This document shows, piece after piece, positions 1 to 4,260 of a DNA stretch of 6,245 nt. The translations under genes and the position numbers were made by a program. A model generated the notes under the pieces. The model did not search any database. It saw only the letters and a list, made by a program, of their open reading frames with translations, and was not told where the DNA came from. Positions within the stretch are counted from its first letter, which is position 1. Every line of letters starts with the position of its first letter. The stretch spans positions 1 to 6,245 of the forward strand of contig CAYGWJ010000147.1 in assembly GCA_964353405.1 (NCBI GenBank). Direction: 5' to 3'. This stretch comes from JBGLNJ01 sp964353405 (GTDB lineage Bacteria; Chloroflexota; Anaerolineae; Fen-1058).

Positions 1-323
1 CCGCCCCTACCCACCTGGATGCGCTCGCGGAAGGTGTGCAAGTGCGGTGAAGTGTACAGGCCAGTGCGATAACCCGCCGCACTCAACACCGACTCGATCA
101 TCCGGCACGTAGAGCCTTTGCCCTTCGTTCCGGCGACGTGCACGACCTTGAACGCGCGGTGCGGGTTGCCCAGCCGGTCGAGCAGTTGCTCGATGCGCAA
201 GAGGTTGAACGTCTCCGGCGCATACTGCACCGAGCGGTTCAGCTCATAATTGGCATATTGGTCAAGGTAGGTCAGCGCTTCGCGAAAAGCTCGCAAGGAT
301 ACCCTCGGCAGTGTGAAATGCAT
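1..323 (-). CDS. folC: Folylpolyglutamate synthase / dihydrofolate synthase, N-terminal part (cut by window edge)
   Basis: The enzyme is a cytoplasmic Mur-ligase-type ATPase that adds glutamate to folates; many bacterial versions also join dihydropteroate to glutamate. Only the first 107 codons are present, about a quarter of the usual 420-450 residues. They read from ATG at 323 to the left edge without a stop. The start MHFTLPRVSLRAF is followed by a helical region with the YLDQYANYE stretch (residues 19-27). Then comes the glycine-rich P-loop VAGTKGKGST (63-72), which binds ATP phosphates, and the family-typical TSPHLHTFRERIQV (91-104). These motifs in this order and spacing are diagnostic of FolC. 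Upstream of the ATG there is no Shine-Dalgarno sequence, but a promoter lies almost against it. The gene is transcribed away from the rest of the locus, so it is probably a housekeeping neighbour with no link to the transporter. Whether the protein does both reactions cannot be told from this fragment. Confidence 0.93.
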   Translation of the reverse strand, partial: MHFTLPRVSLRAFREALTYLDQYANYELNRSVQYAPETFNLLRIEQLLDRLGNPHRAFKVVHVAGTKGKGSTCRMIESVLSAAGYRTGLYTSPHLHTFRERIQVGRG

Positions 324-332
324 GCTGTGAAG

Positions 333-361
333 ATTGTATACCAAAGCGTTCTATACAGCAA
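333..361 (-). promoter_or_regulatory. Predicted sigma70-type promoter of folC
   Basis: Read on the minus strand, TTGCTG (361-356) and TACAAT (338-333, within TATACAAT) are separated by exactly 17 bp. The -10 box matches the consensus at five of six positions. Only nine bases separate the -10 box from the folC ATG at 323, so transcription should begin within a few bases of the start codon. This fits the missing Shine-Dalgarno site and suggests leaderless translation. It is a prediction from consensus and spacing only. Confidence 0.5.
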
Positions 362-486
362 CTAGACCGGCCCAACAGCCCGGTAATAAAAGTCGCCCGT
401 GCGATGATTCTGCGGCGATATTCCTAATCACCCGGACGGCGGATAGCGCATGGCCCATAACAAATGGCAGATGGCCGGGGCTAGCC

Positions 487-515
487 TTGACACTTTTCTA
501 GCCGTCTGTTAGACT
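487..515 (+). promoter_or_regulatory. Predicted sigma70-type promoter of the lipoprotein gene
   Basis: A perfect -35 box TTGACA (487-492) lies 17 bp before TAGACT (510-515), which matches the -10 consensus at four of six positions. Transcription would start near 522, giving a leader of roughly 38 bases before the TTG start at 560. It points away from the folC promoter, so the two genes are divergent with about 118 bp between the -35 boxes. The rest of the 324-559 gap shows nothing I can name beyond a minor 5-bp inverted repeat (366-370 with 380-384). Confidence 0.6.
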
Positions 516-549
516 GAAGCTACAGAGGATGGCACCCTACATCTTGCCT

Positions 550-554
550 GGAGG
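550..554 (+). promoter_or_regulatory. Ribosome binding site that fixes a TTG start
   Basis: GGAGG ends five bases before TTG at 560. The only nearby ATG in the same frame (578, codon 7) has no purine-rich stretch before it, and starting there would drop the Lys-3 that helps form the positively charged signal-peptide end. The TTG is therefore preferred. Confidence 0.75.
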
Positions 555-559
555 CTCTA

Positions 560-1810
560 TTGTTCAAGCCCCTTCAAATGACCGCCCGGCTGGCTTGGAT
601 ACTGGCCCTCGCTCTCACCCTGACTGGCTGTGGCGGCAACACACTTTTGGCATCCGCGGCGTTCCAGCCTGTGACGATAACGCCCAACGGCGACGGGCAG
701 AACGACGCTGCCAGGATTGATTACACGCTGAACCGCGATGCCAAAATCTCTGTTTACCTGCAAGACTCGAGCGGCAAGCGTTTTTACTTTCGTAAAGACC
801 AGCCGCGCGCAGCCGGACCTTACTCGGTGCTCTTTGGCGGCGTGATTGACAACCGCGCGCTGCCGAACGGCGCCTACACCTGGGTCGTGGCCGCCAGTGA
901 CAGCCGGCAAACCCAGGAACGCACTGGCACGCTCATCATCGCCGACGCAGACACCACTCCTATTGAGATCACTTCGCTGACGGCTTCGCCGTCCGTATTC
1001 ACGCCGAATCGCGACGGCATCTCGGACCGCGCTACGATCAACGTAGCGGTGAACAAAGACTCGGACCAGCGCGTGTACCTGTTGGGCCGCGATGGCATTC
1101 AGTACCCGGTCACTGAAAAGCCCGGCAGTCGCCGCCCCGGCGAAAAGGGACTGCACACGTTCGATTACGACGCCGGCGTGGACAATGGCGCCGAGCCGCC
1201 GCCGGACGACACGTATACGGTCTATGCCGATGCGACAGACAAGGTCGGCCAGCACGCCATCGCCACGACGACGCTGACCATCCAGGATGGCGGCGTGCCG
1301 CGCGCGGAAATCGTAGACGGCCAGGTGGATTTTTCCATCTGCCCGACGCCCAAAGCTCAATGCCCGGTGCGCCTGGGAGACACGATCAGCTTTACGATGA
1401 CGGTGGAGAACTATGGGACGGTTCCCCTTCGCACCAGCGGCCCTCAGCCCGGCGCATGCTACGACCTCGGCCAGAATTTCAACGCGCCGCGGCCCGACCG
1501 GCCTCAAGGCTACTCTGAAGAGTCCGGCGCGTTTCGCGCGGCGATCGGCTTTGACACGCAACTGACCAATTATCCGTTCCGCTGGGCCGTCGGCGGACCG
1601 GGCGATCTAGAGATAAAGACGATTGACGGCAAGGATTATTATTATCTGCCCGTAGGCAAGCGCGCCGTCATCACCGGGTGCATCCGCATCACGCAGGCGC
1701 CGCCGCGCAATCCGCTGTATTTTTGGGCCGGGCTGATTCACGAAGACGTGGAGATCAGCCAGCTCAACGACCGCGTTGACCCGCACTTTGTCAACGTAGG
1801 AACACCATGA
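560..1810 (+). CDS. Lipoprotein with two FlgD-like Ig repeats, function unknown
   Basis: The predicted 416-residue protein is exported and lipid-anchored. The signal peptide has Lys-3 and Arg-10, a hydrophobic stretch (11-22) and the lipobox LTGC with the modified cysteine at 24. Two similar beta-rich units follow. Unit 1 (about 35-128) opens with TPNGDGQND (41-49), and unit 2 (about 137-242) opens with TPNRDGISD (148-156). This Asp-rich TPN-x-DG loop is typical of FlgD/CHU_C-like Ig folds and resembles calcium-binding loops; metal binding is my inference. The C-terminal part (about 247-416) has four cysteines (261, 268, 300, 374) that could form disulphides, and a stretch DTISFTMTVENYGTVPL (274-290) like CARDB/NEW-type beta-sandwich domains. 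No catalytic motif is visible. A surface-structural or binding role is likely, but I do not recognise a named gene. It has its own promoter and ends just before a strong hairpin, so it is probably separate from the phn genes despite the shared orientation. Confidence 0.85.
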   Translation: MFKPLQMTARLAWILALALTLTGCGGNTLLASAAFQPVTITPNGDGQNDAARIDYTLNRDAKISVYLQDSSGKRFYFRKDQPRAAGPYSVLFGGVIDNRALPNGAYTWVVAASDSRQTQERTGTLIIADADTTPIEITSLTASPSVFTPNRDGISDRATINVAVNKDSDQRVYLLGRDGIQYPVTEKPGSRRPGEKGLHTFDYDAGVDNGAEPPPDDTYTVYADATDKVGQHAIATTTLTIQDGGVPRAEIVDGQVDFSICPTPKAQCPVRLGDTISFTMTVENYGTVPLRTSGPQPGACYDLGQNFNAPRPDRPQGYSEESGAFRAAIGFDTQLTNYPFRWAVGGPGDLEIKTIDGKDYYYLPVGKRAVITGCIRITQAPPRNPLYFWAGLIHEDVEISQLNDRVDPHFVNVGTP

Positions 1811-1875
1811 CCCCCACCCCGGCCCTCCCCCGTTCGATTCCTGAGGAATCGAACGGGGGAGGGTGCGGGAGGGGG
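1811..1875. repeat. GC-rich palindrome (18-bp perfect stem), probable dispersed repeat and possible terminator
   Basis: The arms 1823-1840 (CCCTCCCCCGTTCGATTC) and 1846-1863 are exact reverse complements around a 5-base loop, CTGAG. Weaker outer pairing carries the structure out to 1811 and 1875: C-runs on the left face G-runs on the right, with four mismatched pairs and one wobble pair. It begins directly after the lipoprotein stop codon. No T-run follows, so it is not a classic intrinsic terminator, though such a stem would slow polymerase or protect the 3' end of the message. Its perfection and composition, unlike the surrounding DNA, suggest a mobile palindromic repeat (REP/MITE-like). 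Confidence 0.8.
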
Positions 1876-1879
1876 CAAG

Positions 1880-1908
1880 TTGCACAATCCGCCAGAGTGT
1901 TATAAGAT
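1880..1908 (+). promoter_or_regulatory. Weak promoter candidate for phnD
   Basis: TTGCAC (1880-1885) and TAAGAT (1903-1908, within TATAAGAT) are spaced by 17 bp. The matches are three of six and four of six, so this is only the best candidate in the gap. A second one, TTGACG at 1922-1927, has no good -10 box. If used, the transcript would carry a leader of about 225 bases containing the 1961-2024 inverted repeat. Read-through from the promoter at 487 is the alternative. Confidence 0.3.
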
Positions 1909-1960
1909 AAAGCCCGATCATTTGACGTCAGACTGAAGGCATCTTCTCAAAAAGTAGGGG

Positions 1961-2024
1961 AGACTTCCGAAGTCTTGACTGGATTTACGCTTGTCGCAAC
2001 GTCTTGCCAAGACTTCGGAAGTCT
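1961..2024. repeat. 17-bp inverted repeat made of overlapping palindromes
   Basis: The arm at 1961-1977 (AGACTTCCGAAGTCTTG) is the exact reverse complement of 2008-2024, with 30 bases between. Each arm also contains its own near-palindrome of 7+1+7 bases (1961-1975 and 2010-2024, starts 49 bp apart). A further palindrome, GTCTTG-C-CAAGAC, spans 2001-2013 and overlaps the right arm. The transcript could thus form one long hairpin or several short ones that exclude it. It could be a small non-autonomous element, a paired operator for a dimeric repressor, or a leader switch for phnD; the sequence alone does not decide. Confidence 0.75.
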
Positions 2025-2055
2025 AGTCCCGCGAATTATTGAGATGATACGACTG

Positions 2056-2066
2056 AAGGAGGTGAT
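2056..2066 (+). promoter_or_regulatory. Orphan full-length Shine-Dalgarno sequence
   Basis: AAGGAGGTGAT is an 11-base perfect complement of the usual 3' end of bacterial 16S rRNA. It lies 74 bases before the phnD start, which has its own GAGGAG site. The only ATG nearby (2065) overlaps its end, leaving only two bases between GGAGG and ATG, too few for efficient initiation. Part of it (GGTGA, 2061-2065) could pair with TCACC at 2082-2086. It may be a ribosome standby site, a decayed gene start, or chance. Confidence 0.35.
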
Positions 2067-2140
2067 GGATAGAGAAACGACTCACCCTGTCCCACTCAAA
2101 ATCGGAAACGCCGAACATTTTTCAAGAGGAGAGAAAGAAA

Positions 2141-3352
2141 ATGAACACTCGTCGTTTGTACCTGTTGGTGGCCCTGCTCGTCATCGCCACCACGCTTATC
2201 AGCGCGTGCGGCGCGCCAGCGACACCCGCGCCCGCGCCCACTCAACCGCCCGCCCCAACGACGGCCCCGACTCAGCCGCCGCCGACCGTGGCGCCAACCA
2301 AGCCGCCTGCGCCAACGAATACGCCCGAGCCAACCAAGCCAGCTGCCACTCAGCCTCCTGCGGCGACCGCGACCAAAACGCCGTTGCCGCCGCTCGCCCC
2401 CGCCAAGTGCGACAAGCTGCCCAACGCACTCTCGCCCAAAGCAGGCGAACTTGGCGCACCCGACAAGCCCATCGTGATCGAGTTTGTGCCTTCGGTCGAC
2501 GTCGGTCTGATCACCCGGGGCGGCGCCGCCATGGCAGACTGCCTGGGCAAGATTACGGGACTGACCTACAAGGTTGAAGCCGGCACAAGCGAAGCCGCTT
2601 CGATTGAAGCGCTGGGTGGCGGCAAAGCCCACATGGGCTTTCTCAATACCTTCTCGGTTCTGCTGGCCTACCAAAAGTACCAGGTGGACGTAGCCCTGGT
2701 GGCGCAGCGCAAGTACGGCTTCCAGAAGCCGGACGGCACTTATGCTGCGTTCGACTTTGATCCCGACAAGGCCTTGGCGGGACAACTGGCTTCATTCTAC
2801 AAGCCCGAGTACTTTACCAAGGCAGGGTCGGGCATCAAGACCCTGAAGGACGTCAAAGGCAAGTCCTTCTGCTTTACGTCGGCAGGTTCCACCTCAGGCG
2901 GCATCGTTCCGCGTATCGTGTTCAAGTCGCTGGGAATTGACCCGGACAAAGATATGAAGAGCACCTACGCCGGCGGGCATGACAAAGCCGCCATCGCCGT
3001 GTACAACGGCGACTGCGACGCGGGCGTTGCCTTCATGGACATCCTGACTGACAAACCGACCAACCTCGTGTCCAAGTTCCCGGACATTGTGCAAAAGGTG
3101 ACCGTGTTCGCCGTGGGCGACCGCATCCCGAATGATGGTCTCCAATACATCAAGGGTCTTGATCCCAAGATCAAGACCATCACGACCGATGCGCTCCTTG
3201 CCATGATGAAAGATCCCGGCGGCAACGCCGTGGTCAAGAGCATCTACAGCTATGATGCCTTTGAAAAAGCCGACTATGCCAAGTACTATGCGCCGTTCGC
3301 CGAGACGCTGAAGAAAGCCGGCGTAGATGTAGCCACGTTGGTCAAGCAATAG
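2141..3352 (+). CDS. phnD: Phosphonate/phosphite-family ABC transporter substrate-binding lipoprotein (PhnD)
   Basis: This is the extracytoplasmic receptor of the importer encoded with the two genes downstream. The 403-residue protein has Arg-4 and Arg-5, a hydrophobic stretch (6-22), and the lipobox ISAC with the lipidated cysteine at 23. A Pro/Thr/Ala linker (about 25-88) with recurring TQPP/TKPP units (34, 44, 53, 70) then holds the binding domain away from the membrane. The binding domain (about 100-400) carries STSGG (250-254) and GGHDKAAIAVYNGDCDAG (278-295), both hallmarks of the PhnD family. From memory of the E. coli PhnD structure, the phosphonate group is held by Ser-Thr-Ser and a His 30 residues later; here S250-T251-S252 and H280 keep that spacing. 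Residues that would bind an amino group are less clearly kept (D300 and D327 are nearby acids), so the ligand may not be 2-aminoethylphosphonate. Phosphite, hypophosphite or other phosphonates are possible. Four cysteines (90, 134, 244, 292) follow the lipobox. The ATG has GAGGAG nine bases upstream. Confidence 0.92.
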   Translation: MNTRRLYLLVALLVIATTLISACGAPATPAPAPTQPPAPTTAPTQPPPTVAPTKPPAPTNTPEPTKPAATQPPAATATKTPLPPLAPAKCDKLPNALSPKAGELGAPDKPIVIEFVPSVDVGLITRGGAAMADCLGKITGLTYKVEAGTSEAASIEALGGGKAHMGFLNTFSVLLAYQKYQVDVALVAQRKYGFQKPDGTYAAFDFDPDKALAGQLASFYKPEYFTKAGSGIKTLKDVKGKSFCFTSAGSTSGGIVPRIVFKSLGIDPDKDMKSTYAGGHDKAAIAVYNGDCDAGVAFMDILTDKPTNLVSKFPDIVQKVTVFAVGDRIPNDGLQYIKGLDPKIKTITTDALLAMMKDPGGNAVVKSIYSYDAFEKADYAKYYAPFAETLKKAGVDVATLVKQ

Positions 3353-3354
3353 GC

Positions 3355-3399
3355 CGATTCCTGACGAATCAGTAGGGGCGAGGTCACCTCGCCCCTACT
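3355..3399. repeat. Double hairpin between phnD and phnC
   Basis: Two palindromes lie side by side just after the phnD stop. The first (3356-3370) is GATTC-CTGAC-GAATC. The second (3371-3399) has AGTAGGGGCGAGGT facing its exact complement around a single C, in practice a 13-bp stem with a 3-base loop. TCTATT follows, which is not a proper T-run. The position suits partial termination or message protection that would yield more binding protein than ATPase and permease. The first palindrome matches the centre of the 1811-1875 repeat at 15 of 16 bases, so this too is probably a dispersed repeat. Confidence 0.75.
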
Positions 3400-3404
3400 C
3401 TATT

Positions 3405-3409
3405 GAGGA
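3405..3409 (+). promoter_or_regulatory. Ribosome binding site that fixes the phnC start
   Basis: GAGGA ends five bases before ATG 3415. An in-frame TTG at 3403 would overlap this site and has no site of its own, since the sequence before it is the hairpin. The ATG also puts MLRIEHLYKVYPNG at the N-terminus, where this ATPase family normally begins. Confidence 0.75.
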
Positions 3410-3414
3410 AGATT

Positions 3415-4173
3415 ATGCTACGCATCGAGCATCTCTACAAAGTTTATCCCAATGGAACCGTCGCGCTAAGGGACGTGAGTTTCCAGGTCGAGGACGGCGA
3501 GTTTCTGGCCGTGATCGGTTTGAGCGGGTCGGGCAAATCCACGCTGCTCCGCTGCATCAACCGCCTGATCGAGCCGACGTCGGGCAAAATCATCTGGAAT
3601 GACACCGACGTAACCGCATTGCCCTCCTCCGAAATGCGCCAGGTGCGCCGTCAGATTGGGATGATTTTCCAGCAGTTCAACCTCGTCAAGCGTTCGTCCG
3701 TGTTGACGAATGCGCTTTCGGGGCGGCTGGGCTACGTCAGTCCTTATCAAAGCATGTTCAATTACTTTTCGCCTGCCGATCATCAGCGCGCGATGGAAAA
3801 TTTGGAGCAACTCGGCCTGGCGGACAAGGCGCACGTGCGCGCCGATTCACTGTCCGGTGGACAGCAGCAGCGCGTCGGTATCGCACGCGCGTTGATGCAG
3901 GAACCGAAACTTGTCCTGGCCGACGAACCCGTGGCGTCGCTCGACCCGGTGCTGGCTCATTCGATTTTAAAGTACCTCGAGCAGATGAACAAGGAACTCA
4001 AGATCACGGTTCTGTGCAGCCTCCATTTTCTCGACCTGGTGCATCGCTATGCCACGCGCGCGATCGCGCTCAAGGATGGCCAATTGGTCTTTGAGGGATT
4101 GCCCAACGAAATTGACGACGCGCAGTTCAAGGCGATCTACGGTCAGGAAGCCGAGCGCGTTTCAATCGTCTGA
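3415..4173 (+). CDS. phnC: Phosphonate-family ABC transporter ATP-binding protein (PhnC)
   Basis: This is the cytoplasmic motor of the importer. The 252-residue protein has every ABC ATPase motif in order: Walker A GLSGSGKST (35-43), Q-loop IFQQFNLV (84-91), signature LSGGQQQR (146-153), Walker B LVLADE (166-171), D-loop SLD (175-177) and switch histidine H204 in CSLHFLD. The CSLHF..D form of the H-loop, the QQFNLVKR-S Q-loop region and the GRLGYVSPYQSMF stretch (103-115) with its inserted helix are typical of PhnC and not of amino-acid transporter ATPases. The length of about 250 is normal and nothing is missing. It follows phnD by 62 bases that hold a hairpin, and precedes the permease by 87 bases of 7-bp repeats. 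The genes are probably co-transcribed, with spacing wider than usual for such an operon. The TGA stop overlaps the first unit of the repeat. Confidence 0.95.
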   Translation: MLRIEHLYKVYPNGTVALRDVSFQVEDGEFLAVIGLSGSGKSTLLRCINRLIEPTSGKIIWNDTDVTALPSSEMRQVRRQIGMIFQQFNLVKRSSVLTNALSGRLGYVSPYQSMFNYFSPADHQRAMENLEQLGLADKAHVRADSLSGGQQQRVGIARALMQEPKLVLADEPVASLDPVLAHSILKYLEQMNKELKITVLCSLHFLDLVHRYATRAIALKDGQLVFEGLPNEIDDAQFKAIYGQEAERVSIV

Positions 4174-4258
4174 TTTTAGATTTCAGATTTTGGATTTTCG
4201 ATTTGCCGGCGGCATCTATTGCGGACAATCAAAAATCAAAAATCAAAAATCGGAAATC
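4172..4258. repeat. AT-rich 7-bp repeats in opposing blocks (GATTTTN / AAAAATC)
   Basis: Five head-to-tail 7-base units of the form GATTT-N-N run from 4172 to 4206, the first overlapping the phnC stop codon. After about 24 mixed bases, three exact AAAAATC units (4231-4251) and one variant GGAAATC (4252-4258) run in the reverse-complement orientation and end just before the phnE ATG. Together they form an imperfect inverted repeat of roughly 30 bases per arm, far more AT-rich than the flanking genes. On the message the arms could pair and bring the phnE start next to a stem. Similar stutter repeats are known between genes in Chloroflexota and cyanobacteria; I infer slippage expansion or a dispersed element and not a CRISPR. 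Confidence 0.75.
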
Positions 4259-4260
4259 CT

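Larger units (their letters stand above)
1811..2140. other. 330-base intergenic region before phnD
   Basis: I find no convincing gene here. In order it holds the GC-rich hairpin (1811-1875), a weak promoter candidate (1880-1908), a second inverted repeat (1961-2024), an isolated perfect ribosome-binding sequence (2056-2066), and the real phnD ribosome binding site GAGGAG at 2126-2131, nine bases before ATG 2141. An open frame enters phnD from here in a different frame (ending 2577), but it looks like a shadow. I see no recognisable PhoB box or known riboswitch, though a family search would be needed to exclude the latter. Confidence 0.7.

Noticed and set aside
529..720. Small plus-strand frame starting at ATG 529
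   Set aside because: AGAGG touches the ATG with no spacing, and most of the frame overlaps the lipoprotein gene in another frame without any motif.
557..1561. Long open frame of 334 codons on the minus strand opposite the lipoprotein gene
   Set aside because: It is Arg/Val/Ala-rich with no domain or signal, and it mirrors a plus-strand gene that has a promoter, ribosome site, lipobox and repeats. GC-rich coding DNA commonly leaves such antisense frames open.
1823..1863. Classic intrinsic terminator after the lipoprotein gene
   Set aside because: The stem is excellent but no T-run follows on the plus strand, so it is listed as a repeat with only possible terminator action.
1975..2577. Plus-strand frame entering phnD from the leader, with an ATG at 2065 touching the orphan ribosome site
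   Set aside because: The part overlapping phnD is a low-complexity shadow of the Pro/Thr linker, and ribosome-site spacing to ATG 2065 is too short. PhnD is certain in the other frame.
2096..2785. Minus-strand frame of 229 codons opposite phnD
   Set aside because: It is composed of Arg/Gly runs that are the complement of the Pro/Thr linker codons, with no recognisable domain.
3403..3414. TTG at 3403 as the phnC start
   Set aside because: It overlaps the GAGGA site that serves ATG 3415 and lacks a site of its own. The family N-terminus begins at the ATG.
4172..4258. CRISPR array in the 7-bp repeats
   Set aside because: The units are 7 bases, adjacent without spacers, and in opposing orientation; no cas gene is nearby.
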